Part shown: positions 1 through 12,224 of the stretch, in pieces
How positions within the stretch are numbered: position 1 is the stretch's first letter
Layout of the letters: every line of letters starts with the position of its first letter
Position numbers and translations under genes: made by a program
Notes under the pieces: generated by a model
What the model saw: only the letters and a program-made list of their open reading frames with translations
Told to the model about the DNA's origin: nothing
Database searches by the model: none
NCBI RefSeq assembly: GCF_900451195.1
Contig: NZ_UGHR01000006.1
Coordinates: 1 to 64,000 of the forward strand
Length of the DNA: 64,000 nt
Source of the DNA: Iodobacter fluviatilis
Lineage (GTDB): Bacteria > Pseudomonadota > Gammaproteobacteria > Burkholderiales > Chitinibacteraceae
Reading direction: 5' to 3'

Positions 1-1526
<1,526 letters not shown>

Positions 1527-1829
1527 AAGAGAAGACTTTTGGATTGAGTACTCACACTCATCGACTGTAGGTTTAGGGATTGTTGATTAGGATTCAGAAT
1601 TGATGTGATTTAATAAAGTCACATTTATTCTGGTTTCTAAAATCAGCAAGACAGTAACTTGATCTTTAAAAAAATAGAAGAAGTAATACTCAAATTTAGA
1701 AATAAATAAGGGTAGATTGTATCAAAATCGATTGTTCGAAGTCAGAACTGAATAATCGATGTCGCAAACAAAGCGAAATCAGATACTTCGAATTGTATTA
1801 ACTTTGTTGATACGTGTTTGAGGTTATAG
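1527..1829 (+). other. 16S-23S spacer without tRNA genes
   Basis: This internal transcribed spacer of about 300 bases is AT-rich. I found no tRNA-Ile or tRNA-Ala, the genes commonly present here in this group, because no T-loop GTTCRANNC with a matching acceptor stem is visible. It holds a boxA-like element, and several blocks are complementary to the 23S-5S spacer: AATAGAAGAAGTAAT at 1673-1687, a block around 1689-1699, another at 1712-1725, and GGTTATAGGATCAAGC at 1822-1837. These would build the double-stranded stalk cut by RNase III during 23S maturation. Confidence 0.8.
1660..1671 (+). promoter_or_regulatory. boxA-like rRNA antitermination site
   Basis: TGATCTTTAAAA resembles the boxA consensus TGCTCTTTAACA, which recruits NusB/NusE for rRNA antitermination. 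Its position, about 135 bases after the 16S end and before 23S, is usual for spacer boxA sites. The match is good but not perfect. Confidence 0.55.
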
Positions 1830-4718
<2,889 letters not shown>

Positions 4719-4866
4719 TATAACCTGAAGCGCGTGTGTGCGACGGTATAATCTACCCAAGATTAGAGCTGAATTTGAGAAACAAGCAGTACAAAGTAAT
4801 ATATTACTTCTTCTATTGAACTGAACGCGTTGCAGAGTAGTAAGTGCAACGAGTTAACCCGTTAAA
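4719..4866 (+). other. 23S-5S spacer forming the 23S processing stalk
   Basis: This short spacer has no tRNA. GCTTGATCCTATAACC at 4709-4724 is the exact reverse complement of 1822-1837. GGTATAATCTACCC near 4745-4758 pairs with 1712-1725 at about 13 of 14 positions. GAATTTGAGAA near 4770-4780 pairs with the block near 1689-1699, and ATTACTTCTTCTATT at 4803-4817 is the exact reverse complement of 1673-1687. The order is properly nested, so the two spacers can zip into one long helix enclosing 23S. Confidence 0.75.
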
Positions 4867-4982
4867 GTCTGGCGACCATAGCGAGGTGGTCCCACTCCTT
4901 CCCATCCCGAACAGGACAGTGAAACACCTTAGCGCCGATGATAGTGCAGATTACCTGTGTGAAAGTAGGTCATTGCCAGACA
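4867..4982 (+). rRNA. rrf: 5S ribosomal RNA
   Basis: About 115 bases with the conserved 5S features: terminal helix GTCTGGCG / TGCCAGAC, the GGTGGTCCCACTCC...TCCCATCCCGAACAG core (in two parts), and GTGAAACACCTTAGCGCCGATGAT-like loop sequence. It is the third rRNA of the operon and is followed directly by an intrinsic terminator. Confidence 0.95.
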
Positions 4983-5000
4983 CCCTAAGCCGTACCAAGA

Positions 5001-5029
5001 CCCCCGTACTCGAAAGAGGCGGGGGTTTT
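5001..5029 (+). terminator. rRNA operon intrinsic terminator
   Basis: The stem CCCCCG (5001-5006) pairs with CGGGGG (5020-5025), with an inner CTC-GAAA-GAG hairpin, followed by TTTT. It lies about 20 bases after 5S and is in the right place to end the rRNA transcript. Confidence 0.85.
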
Positions 5030-5297
5030 GCTTTGCGCGGAAGAAATGCGCGCTGTAGCTTAATAAGCTTCTGTGGTTATCTGTCGGGATACCCAGTAAG
5101 TTGTGCAACTTTGGCAGGTCGGTGTGTTGTCCCTCGCTGAGTCCTTGCGCCGTGGCGACAAGTTCGACAAGTTTTATTGTTTGCTGTCGGTTTGCTTTTA
5201 TCTCTCTTTTGCATTTTTGACATAGGTGGAGTTTTTAATACTTAAAATCGTGTAAGCTATTTGACGCTGATTTGTACTTGTGGAAGAAGGTGAGGAG

Positions 5298-6044
5298 ATG
5301 GCGAGTCAATTTTTGCAGATTATTGCTGTTCAGTTAAGCAAGCTTAACGCTGGGCGTGAGCGTTTGTTGCTTGGGCAGCATAATAGTGCTTTACATGATT
5401 TTCGAGTTGCATTGCGTAGTTTGCGCTCTTTGCTGCCTATCGTACTTAAGCGTTCTAAATGCCTAGATGGCAGGGTTCTTGCTGCTTGGAAGGCTTTGGC
5501 TCAATTGACCAGCCCTGTGAGGGATGCTGAAGTATTGCTCTTACTTTTGGGTGGGAAAATGAGCGAGGTGGAGAGGATCAGGTTAGCTGACAGCCTTGAT
5601 GAAGGTATGACTTCGATTCGGGAAGCTTTAGCGGGACCGGATTTTGCGGTGCTTGCGCAAATTACATTGCAGCAGTGTCGTTTAAGAATAAAAAATTGTG
5701 ACAGCGGTGTTTTAAAACGCCGGATTAAGCGGCAGGCTAAGCGTTATTCAAGGTTATTGGATAAGGCAGCAAAAAATAAGCGGCCTTCGCTTGAAGAATG
5801 GCACGAGAGAAGATTGACTATTAAACACTTGCGTTATCTGTCTTTACTTGCCGCTCAATGGCTGCCGCAAAGAATCAGTGAGTTACAGTTGCCACTTAAA
5901 AAGGCTCAAACAGTCATTGGTAAATTACATGATGCAGAGTTAATTGCGCAATTTGTGGGTGAAAAGAAAATTAAAAAAACATTTCTGGAAAATGCACAGA
6001 ATGCTTGGTTAACATTGCTCATTGTGAATAGAGCAATTTTGTAA
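5298..6044 (+). CDS. CHAD domain protein
   Basis: A 248-residue cytoplasmic protein made up almost wholly of a CHAD domain, the helical fold with conserved histidines that in other proteins binds polyphosphate. What I see: an N-terminal H-DFRVALRSLRSLL signature around residues 33-47, an internal basic helix ending in IKHLRYLSLLAA, and a C-terminal LKKAQTVIGKLHDAELIAQF block, all typical of the family. The ATG at 5298 is preceded by GGTGAGGAG and is preferred over the upstream in-frame GTG at 5280, which lacks a ribosome binding site. It stands alone here: no CYTH domain or polyphosphate kinase is adjacent. A TTGACA hexamer at 5217-5222 may be its -35 element. It converges on zntB with only about 20 bases between stop codons. 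The role in this organism is inferred only. Confidence 0.8.
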   Translation: MASQFLQIIAVQLSKLNAGRERLLLGQHNSALHDFRVALRSLRSLLPIVLKRSKCLDGRVLAAWKALAQLTSPVRDAEVLLLLLGGKMSEVERIRLADSLDEGMTSIREALAGPDFAVLAQITLQQCRLRIKNCDSGVLKRRIKRQAKRYSRLLDKAAKNKRPSLEEWHERRLTIKHLRYLSLLAAQWLPQRISELQLPLKKAQTVIGKLHDAELIAQFVGEKKIKKTFLENAQNAWLTLLIVNRAIL

Positions 6045-6064
6045 ATGGCAGAGGGCAGCTCTAT

Positions 6065-7081
6065 TTAGTCTTTTTTCCGAAAGGCCCAAGCGGCGGCTAG
6101 AATTAGAATGAGTACAATGATACTTACGATTATCCAAAATCCATGTGGATGCTGAGCAAGCGGAATGCCACCCACATTCATCCCCATTAATCCTGCAATA
6201 ATATTGACGGGCAGGGCCAGCACTGTGACGACAGTGAGAATATAAATGCTGCGGTTGGTTTGTTCATTGACCTTGGCGGCTATTTCTTCTTGTAAGAGTT
6301 TAATGCGCTCGACTAGGGCTGCAATATCGCTGAGAACGGCTGAAAACTCTTCGGTTGACTGGCGTAAATCTTGTATGTCGCGATGGCTGACCCATTCTGG
6401 AGGCCTGTTTAGCAGCCGGAAAAGAGCCGCTGGCTCCGGGGCCAGCAAACGGCAAAGGCGAACCAATACGCGCCGCAGCGCGCCCAAATCACCTAATTTT
6501 ATTTTTGGACGGTTCGTGAGCAGGTTATCCTCTTCTTTATCTACTTTGATGGCTGCTTCCCGTACGATTTGCATTAAGACATCGGCTTGATCGCGTAATA
6601 GATTGACCATTAAATCTGCGGGTGAGCGAAACAGGATGCCTGCCCGCACGTGGTCGCGCAGTTTATCAATAGAGCGTAGTGGCTTGATGCGCGCCGTAAT
6701 CAACAAATGCCGGTCTGCACTCATCCAGAGTGTTGATGTATCAGATGCATTAAAAGCAAAATCAAATAAAACATCATTCACAACGCCAATTAAGCTGCGA
6801 TCTGCGTATTCAATGCGGGTAGATTGAGATCCTTCATGCAAGGTTTCAAAAAATTGTTCTGACAGTGCCAGATTAGATTTAAGCCATTTTTCTGTTGCGC
6901 TATTACTCAGATTAAAATGCAACCATAGATATTCTTCTGACATTTCATTAGATGCATTGGCAAGATATTGTTTGATTTGCCCGGACTCTATTTGCTTGCC
7001 GGGCAAGCCGGGCAGAAACAGATAGCCGCAAATCATGCCTGTTTGATCAGACCCATAATTGCCCACAAGATTAGTTGCCAT
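6065..7081 (-). CDS. zntB: ZntB-like CorA-family zinc transporter
   Basis: A 338-residue inner-membrane transporter of the CorA/ZntB superfamily. The first roughly 275 residues form the soluble cytoplasmic funnel with long helices (for example the EIAAKVNEQTNRS helix just before the membrane). Two transmembrane segments follow at about 281-300 and 315-333. The signature GMN at 300-302, followed by VGGIP, is the pore-loop motif. The GGIP extension and overall length (E. coli ZntB is 327) favour ZntB, which moves zinc, over magnesium-specific CorA. That substrate call is inferred from family. It is monocistronic and diverges from the phosphodiesterase gene across about 215 bases. Confidence 0.82.
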   Translation of the reverse strand: MATNLVGNYGSDQTGMICGYLFLPGLPGKQIESGQIKQYLANASNEMSEEYLWLHFNLSNSATEKWLKSNLALSEQFFETLHEGSQSTRIEYADRSLIGVVNDVLFDFAFNASDTSTLWMSADRHLLITARIKPLRSIDKLRDHVRAGILFRSPADLMVNLLRDQADVLMQIVREAAIKVDKEEDNLLTNRPKIKLGDLGALRRVLVRLCRLLAPEPAALFRLLNRPPEWVSHRDIQDLRQSTEEFSAVLSDIAALVERIKLLQEEIAAKVNEQTNRSIYILTVVTVLALPVNIIAGLMGMNVGGIPLAQHPHGFWIIVSIIVLILILAAAWAFRKKD

Positions 7082-7296
7082 TGCATCCGCTTAATATAAA
7101 GACAGGTTTGGGGAAGTGCCTTAATAAATATTAGCTTTTATTTATTGCATTAAAAATATGAAATGGGCCTCTATTCAAAGACTTGGCCCGTTGACAGACA
7201 TGTATAAGAATTCATCTATACATCATGTAGGTGACTTAATACGGTAATGAATGGTTTATAAAATGGGTGTTTTATCTATCCGCAGATCCATACACC

Positions 7297-8655
7297 ATGT
7301 TCAAACCTTCGATTCTGGCTTGTAGTCTTGCTCTGGCATTAAGCGCTTGTGGTGGTAGCGATGATGTAACTCCTGAAGCAGCAAAGCCTGCTTTATTAAC
7401 GCTAGATGGCCAAGCGCCTCTGGTTATTGGTCATCGTGGTTTGCCGGGCTTATTTCCTGAAGAAACCAAGCCTGCTTACGAAGGTGCTGCAGATGCAGGC
7501 GCAGATTCTTTAGAGCTGGATCTGCATATGACGAAGGACTGTGTATTGGTGGCCCGTCATAACCCTTGGCTGAGTGACAATACCAATGTGGCGGATGTGG
7601 CTAAGAGCGTGCCGGAAGTCGCTGCTCGCAAGCGGACTACACCGGGTGTTTTAGTTAACGTGAAGTACGATGTGGCAAAATTTGGCGGACCTGCTCAATA
7701 TTTAAGCGATTTAGTTGATCCTAAAGATCCTAAATCTGTACTGAAAGCCTTGGTTGTTGATGGCGAAAATCATATAAATGATTGGTCGATTACTGATTTT
7801 ACTGCTGCTGAGCTGAAGAAATGGTTTGGTGGTACAAGCTATGATAATGCGGCTGAGCGTGTCCAAGCGACGGCTCAGAATGGAAAGTACCCTATCTTAA
7901 CCATGCAGGAAGTGATCGATATTGCGAATGCCAAGGCCAAAACAAGTGGCCGTGCCATTAGTATTTATCCGGAATTAAAAAACCCAGTTTGGAATAATGC
8001 CCAGGCAAAGGCAAATGGTTGCGGCACTGGTGAACGGCCATTTGAAGATGCTTTTCTTAAGCTGATCAATGACAATAAGCTCAATAGCAAAACCGCCCCG
8101 ATCTTTGTGCAGAGTTTTGAGCCAGGTACGCTCAAATACCTGCGTGCAGCAGGCATGACGGCCCGTTCGGTGCAGCTGATTGACGGTAACGATATCAACT
8201 ACAAAACGGGTGAAGTGATTTATCTGCAGCCTGATGAATATAATTTTGTGGATGGCCGCCCGTATAGCTGGACCGTAGCAGGGGATGCACGTTACTTTGG
8301 TGAAATGCTCACGCCAGCGGGCCTCGCAGAAATTAAAACCTACGCAGATGGTATCGGCCCATGGAAGCCACAAGTGATGGCACACACGGTGGTGCCTTAT
8401 GTTGAAAAGAGTGGCTTAGCAACGGTGACTAATGTTGCTCCGACCCGTGTGATTGCAGATGCGCATAAGGCAGGCTTGTTTGTGCATGTTTATACCTTCC
8501 GTGATGAAGCGAAGCGTTTGGCTGGCGTTTATAAAGGCGACCCGGCTGCTGAGTTTCTGGCTTATTACCGTGCGGGTGTAGACGGTGTTTTTGCTGATTT
8601 CTCTGGCACGGCCTTTGCGGCACGCGCGGCTTATCTGAAAGAAATGAAGCGTTAA
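7297..8655 (+). CDS. Lipoprotein glycerophosphodiester phosphodiesterase (GlpQ-like)
   Basis: A 452-residue exported enzyme that hydrolyses glycerophosphodiesters to glycerol-3-phosphate and an alcohol. The N-terminus MFKPSILACSLALALSAC is a lipoprotein signal peptide with lipobox LSAC (Cys18), followed by GGSDD, so the protein is probably membrane anchored on the periplasmic side. The GDPD catalytic signature is clear: HRG at 46-48, PEET at 54-57, ELDLHMTKD at 73-81 (metal-binding Glu73/Asp75) and His88. At about 450 residues it is longer than E. coli GlpQ (358), with inserts between residues about 110 and 210. I chose the ATG at 7297 because the signal peptide starts there; an in-frame GTG at 7267 would add ten unlikely residues. 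TTGACA at 7191-7196 could be a -35 element, and TGTATA-N10-TATACA at 7201-7222 is a possible operator. It has no operon partners. Confidence 0.85.
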   Translation: MFKPSILACSLALALSACGGSDDVTPEAAKPALLTLDGQAPLVIGHRGLPGLFPEETKPAYEGAADAGADSLELDLHMTKDCVLVARHNPWLSDNTNVADVAKSVPEVAARKRTTPGVLVNVKYDVAKFGGPAQYLSDLVDPKDPKSVLKALVVDGENHINDWSITDFTAAELKKWFGGTSYDNAAERVQATAQNGKYPILTMQEVIDIANAKAKTSGRAISIYPELKNPVWNNAQAKANGCGTGERPFEDAFLKLINDNKLNSKTAPIFVQSFEPGTLKYLRAAGMTARSVQLIDGNDINYKTGEVIYLQPDEYNFVDGRPYSWTVAGDARYFGEMLTPAGLAEIKTYADGIGPWKPQVMAHTVVPYVEKSGLATVTNVAPTRVIADAHKAGLFVHVYTFRDEAKRLAGVYKGDPAAEFLAYYRAGVDGVFADFSGTAFAARAAYLKEMKR

Positions 8656-8674
8656 CTCGTTTTGCAGGATAGAA

Positions 8675-8700
8675 GGGAGCCTTAGATTTTATAGGCTCCC
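8675..8700 (+). terminator. Stem-loop after the phosphodiesterase gene
   Basis: GGGAGCCT (8675-8682) pairs perfectly with AGGCTCCC (8693-8700) around a ten-base loop, 20 bases after the stop codon. An A run rather than a T run follows on the plus strand, so it is not a textbook intrinsic terminator. It may act together with the next hairpin. Confidence 0.5.
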
Positions 8701-8740
8701 AAAAAAAAACGGCTTTGCTGTTATTGCAGCAAAGCCGTTT
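8701..8740 (-). terminator. Intrinsic terminator of the fabI cluster
   Basis: Arms 8707-8720 and 8727-8740 are a perfect 14-bp inverted repeat (AAACGGCTTTGCTG and its complement) with a 6-base loop. Read on the minus strand it is followed by about nine T residues (8701-8709), which makes a strong terminator for the leftward fabI transcript. It can also fold from the plus strand. Its right arm overlaps the parS-like site. Confidence 0.85.
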
Positions 8741-8751
8741 CACGTGGAACA
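8736..8751. promoter_or_regulatory. parS-like centromere site
   Basis: CGTTTCACGTGGAACA differs at one position from the bacterial chromosomal parS consensus TGTTTCACGTGGAACA (16 bp, near-palindromic). ParB binds such sites to organise chromosome origin regions. It lies between fabI and its terminator, outside any coding sequence. The identification rests on sequence match alone; parA/parB are not in the window. Confidence 0.7.
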
Positions 8752-8764
8752 GGGCCTTTATGCA

Positions 8765-9552
8765 TCAGCCCATAATATGAAAGCCCCCATCAATATAGAT
8801 CGTGCCACCAGTAATCAGTTTGGCGCTGTCTGAAGCAAGGCCAGCACAGGCTGCCCCCACGTCTTCGATGCTGACCAGTGAGCGGCTTGGAGCTTCGGCC
8901 GCCGCTTTGTCGAGCAGCTCATCAAACTCTGCAATACCTGATGCCGCACGGGTTTTTAGTGGGCCAGGGGAGATAGCGTGCACGCGAATCCCCTTTGGGC
9001 CCAGCTCTGCTGCGGTATAGCGGCAGACCGATTCCAAGGCTGCCTTTACAGGGCCCATGATATTGTAATTTTTGATTACTTTTTCTGCGCCGTAATAGCT
9101 CATGGCAAATAGCGTGCCGCCTTTATCCATCAGGGGCTCAGCAAGACGGGCCATTTCGATAAAGGAGTAGCAAGAGACTTTCATCGCCGTATGGAAGTCT
9201 GCTTCTGTAACATCGACGACACGGCCATGCAGGGCCTCTTTGGGGGCAAAGGCAATCGAGTGGATGGCAAAATCCAAGTGGCCCCATTTTTTGCGGACTT
9301 CTTCAAAGACGGCTTCCATTTGCCCCGGCTGCAGCACATCCAAAGGTAAAAAGAGTGAAGCACCAAGCCCGGTAGCCAGTGGCTCTACAAAGGGGCGGCC
9401 TTTGTCGTTGATATAGGTAATGGCTAGCTCAGCACCTCTTTGCTGAAAAGCTTTTGCGCAACCGTAGGCAATAGAATGCTGGTTGGCGATGCCGATAATA
9501 ATTCCTTTTTTGCCTGCCAGTGTTTCATGGGGGAGATACTGAGTTGGGTCAT
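8765..9552 (-). CDS. fabI: Enoyl-ACP reductase FabI-like SDR, frame broken near the start
   Basis: NADH-dependent enoyl-[acyl-carrier-protein] reductase type short-chain dehydrogenase, catalysing the last step of fatty acid elongation. The body reads LAGKKGIIIGIANQHSIAYG (FabI cofactor-binding motif), then the active-site stretch YNIMGPVKAALE with the Tyr-x6-Lys pair, then AISPGPLKTRAASGI, ending with GGFHIMG. The only start with a good ribosome binding site is the ATG at 9550-9552 (TTAAGGACGCAAG just before it), which is one frame away from this body. Adding one base in the C run at about 9529-9533 or the CCC at about 9545-9547 would give an uninterrupted protein of about 260 residues. No ATG, GTG or TTG opens the correct frame upstream of the cofactor motif, and a TTG inside at 9343 would delete that motif. 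This is either a sequence error or a real frameshift. It is last in the cluster with ackA. Confidence 0.8.
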
Positions 9553-9627
9553 CTTGCGTCCTTAATAGTTTGGTTCAGATGGGGCCAAGGCGATGGCAGG
9601 CTCTGGTAAATTGGTTTCGGCGCTCGG

Positions 9628-10809
9628 TCACAACCCTAGCTGGGTTCGAGTATGCCGGGCAATCATGAGTTCCTCATTACTAGGAATTAACCATGCAGTA
9701 GCGGGGCTGTCTATCGCACTGATACAGAACTCATGTGCTTCATTTGCGTGCTCATCAAGCTCTATACCCAACCACTGAGCCTGCTTGCACACACGCTGAC
9801 GGATAAGCGCACTGTTTTCACCGATGCCTGCAGTAAAAACTAACGCATCCAGACCATTCATACATGCCGCTAGTGAGCCCAGCTCCTTGCTGATCCGGTG
9901 TACAAAATAATCAATGGCAAGTGCCGCTTGTGGCTCCGTGCTGTCGAGCAAAATACGCATATCACTGCTGATGCCGGAAAGCCCCAGCAGGCCAGAGCGT
10001 TTATACAATAGCTCTTCTACCTGCTGAACGCTGAGTTGTTCCTGTTGAAGTAAATACAAAACCACGCCCGCGTCTAAATTGCCGGTGCGTGTGCCCATCA
10101 TCAGGCCATCTAGCGCCGTAAAACCCATGCTGCTGGCGACGCTTTTGCCATTTTGTATGGCACACATGCTTGCCCCATTGCCCAGATGAGCAATCACAAC
10201 TTTGCCTGCAGCAACCTCCGGCTCTTGCTGCCTGAGCACAGAAGACACATATTCGTAAGAGAGCCCATGAAAGCCATAGCGGCGAATGCCGCGCTCGTAA
10301 CAATTGTAGGGCAGGCCAAACAGCTGATTAATCTGATTCTGGCTGCGGTGAAAGGCCGTATCAAAACAGGCCACCTGAGGCAAATCCGGGCGTATTTCTG
10401 CAACTGCACGGATCGCTGCCAGATTATGAGGCTGGTGCAGGGGGGCAAGTGGCGCGAGTGCCTCCAGTGCGCTCATTGTGCCGGGGGTGAGCCGCAAAGG
10501 GGCTGCATAGTGAGCGCCGCCATGCACTACGCGGTGGCCAACACCGAGCAGCTTAAGATTGGCATATCTGCTGCGCAGCAGGTTGCCGATGGTTTGCAGG
10601 CAATAGGCATGATCAATATCACTGGCGGTTAATAGCTCATCAGCAAGGATTTGTTTGTGATGATCTTTAGCCACAAAGTGCGGTTTTATTCCTATGCCTT
10701 CAACCTGGCCTTGGGCCATCAGATGCAGATCACTGGCGGCTTCATACTCAAACAAAGCAAATTTAAGGCTGGATGAGCCTGCGTTCAAAACCAGAATGGC
10801 CTTCGTCAT
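9628..10809 (-). CDS. ackA: Acetate kinase
   Basis: A 393-residue acetokinase family enzyme interconverting acetyl phosphate plus ADP with acetate plus ATP; propionate and butyrate kinases are close relatives. Motifs in order: VLNAGSSSLKF at the N-terminus (phosphate 1), GHRVVHGG around residue 90, HLGNGASMCAI near 200, GLMMGTRTGNLDAG, and VFTAGIGENS near 330 (adenosine). The ATG at 10809 is chosen over the one at 10818 because the AAGG lies about nine bases ahead of it rather than abutting the start. It follows the MaoC-Pta gene by 14 bases, and fabI starts 75 bases after it, so they look co-transcribed. With Pta it forms a phosphotransacetylase/kinase pathway, possibly acting on products other than acetyl-CoA. 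Confidence 0.93.
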   Translation of the reverse strand: MTKAILVLNAGSSSLKFALFEYEAASDLHLMAQGQVEGIGIKPHFVAKDHHKQILADELLTASDIDHAYCLQTIGNLLRSRYANLKLLGVGHRVVHGGAHYAAPLRLTPGTMSALEALAPLAPLHQPHNLAAIRAVAEIRPDLPQVACFDTAFHRSQNQINQLFGLPYNCYERGIRRYGFHGLSYEYVSSVLRQQEPEVAAGKVVIAHLGNGASMCAIQNGKSVASSMGFTALDGLMMGTRTGNLDAGVVLYLLQQEQLSVQQVEELLYKRSGLLGLSGISSDMRILLDSTEPQAALAIDYFVHRISKELGSLAACMNGLDALVFTAGIGENSALIRQRVCKQAQWLGIELDEHANEAHEFCISAIDSPATAWLIPSNEELMIARHTRTQLGL

Positions 10810-10823
10810 TGCTTTCATCCTTA

Positions 10824-12212
10824 TCAGCAGGGAGGCGGGCTGTTGTGTGCATTGGTGATGATGCAGGCAATGGCACAGGAGGCGAGCTTAGTGCGGTCGT
10901 TATCCGCACGGCTGGTCAGTATGATCGGTACTCTTGCCCCTAATACAATGCCAGCAGCATCGGCATTGCTCATAAAGGTCAGTTGTTTCGCCAGAATATT
11001 GCCTGCTTCCAGATCGGGTACAAGTAAGATATCTGCATCACCTGCCACTATAGATTCGATTTTTTTGATACGGGCAGATTCAAAACTAATGGCGTTATCT
11101 AAGGCGAGCGGGCCATCGAGCGTTGCACCTGTGATTTGCCCTCTGTCGGACATCTTGCACAGGCTGGCCGCATCAAGCGTAGACAGAATTTTAGGATTAA
11201 TGGTTTCTACTGCCGATAAAATCGCCACTTTAGGCTTAGCAATGCCAAGGACATGGGCAAGATCAATGGCGTTCTGGCAGATATCGAGCTTATCGAGCAG
11301 ATCGGGGTAGATATTGATTGCGGCATCGGTTACCAACAGTGTTTTATGGTAAGTCGGCACATCCATAATGAAAACATGGCTGATGCGGCGCTCGGTACGC
11401 AGGCTGCTTTTTACGACGGCACTCATCAGCTCATCAGTATGTAGGCTGCCCTTCATCAGAATAAGCGCCTCACCACTAGTGACCAGCTCAACGGCCCTGC
11501 TGGCGGCGGCATGGCTGTGTGGTACATCTTCAATGCGTAAGCCCGCGATATTTAAACCATATTGCTCTGCTACGGCGAGGATTTTGTTTTTTGGCCCCAC
11601 CAAAATAGGCTGCAACAGGCCCTGTGCCGCAGCATCAATGGCTACTTTAAGTGAGGATTCATCGCATGGATGGGCAATCGCCGCACTAAAGGTTGGCAGC
11701 TTGTCGCAGCGCTCCAGCAGCAGCTCGAATGCATTATGAGTCTGAACGCTTACAAGCCCAGCATCAGGGCGAACCAGCGTGATTTTTTCTGTGGGGGCAA
11801 CGACCTTGGCGACGCCGGTCATAATCGTTTGACCATGCTGATTTAGGCAGAGGCAATCAAAGCTGATGATATGGTCTTCCGGAAATTTTTCCCGGACGGT
11901 GATACTGATTTCCAGCGTGTCGCCTAAAATGGCGGCAGTGTGAAACTGCAGACTTTGCCCCGCATAAACCGTTCCCGGCCCCGGTAACTGGCTGCCTAAA
12001 ATGCCGGATACCTGCGCTCCCAGCCACATACCAGGCGCTGTGGCACCGCTAAACCCGGCATTGCTTGCAAAAGCGGCCTCAAGATGGGTGGGGTTGAAAT
12101 CTCCGGCTACGGTGGCAAACAGCTGAATATCCCGCATGGCCAGTGTGTGCTGGATGCCGGCGTAGTCGCCAATTTCTATCTCATCAAAACAGCGGTTTTG
12201 TAAGGTGATCAT
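10824..12212 (-). CDS. Bifunctional MaoC-like hydratase / phosphate acyltransferase
   Basis: A 462-residue two-domain enzyme. Residues about 1-140 are a hot-dog MaoC-type (R)-enoyl-CoA hydratase, with the hydratase-2 motif AGDFNPTH carrying Asp38, Asn40 and His43. Residues about 150-455 are a phosphate acetyl/butyryltransferase (PTA_PTB) domain, which exchanges CoA for phosphate on acyl-CoA; recognisable blocks are ILVGPKNKILAVAEQYG, LMKGSLHTDELMSAVV and a C-terminal MSNADAAGIVLGARVPIILTS in parts. This fusion is a known family annotated as bifunctional enoyl-CoA hydratase/phosphate acetyltransferase, of normal length here. It starts 12 bases after the DUF3141 stop, with GAGG upstream, and feeds ackA. 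The hydratase could act on 3-hydroxyacyl-CoA from polyhydroxyalkanoate metabolism, as inferred from the DUF3141 neighbour. Confidence 0.88.
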   Translation of the reverse strand: MITLQNRCFDEIEIGDYAGIQHTLAMRDIQLFATVAGDFNPTHLEAAFASNAGFSGATAPGMWLGAQVSGILGSQLPGPGTVYAGQSLQFHTAAILGDTLEISITVREKFPEDHIISFDCLCLNQHGQTIMTGVAKVVAPTEKITLVRPDAGLVSVQTHNAFELLLERCDKLPTFSAAIAHPCDESSLKVAIDAAAQGLLQPILVGPKNKILAVAEQYGLNIAGLRIEDVPHSHAAASRAVELVTSGEALILMKGSLHTDELMSAVVKSSLRTERRISHVFIMDVPTYHKTLLVTDAAINIYPDLLDKLDICQNAIDLAHVLGIAKPKVAILSAVETINPKILSTLDAASLCKMSDRGQITGATLDGPLALDNAISFESARIKKIESIVAGDADILLVPDLEAGNILAKQLTFMSNADAAGIVLGARVPIILTSRADNDRTKLASCAIACIITNAHNSPPPC

Positions 12213-12224
12213 GCGCTCATGCCT

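Noticed and set aside
4844..5140. Reading frame across 5S rRNA and its terminator
   Set aside because: It is translated from the 5S gene and terminator sequence, so not a protein gene.
8765..9343. Short FabI starting at TTG 9343
   Set aside because: This would remove the NADH-binding LAGKKGIIIGIA motif that is plainly encoded just upstream in the same frame, so the true gene starts near 9552.
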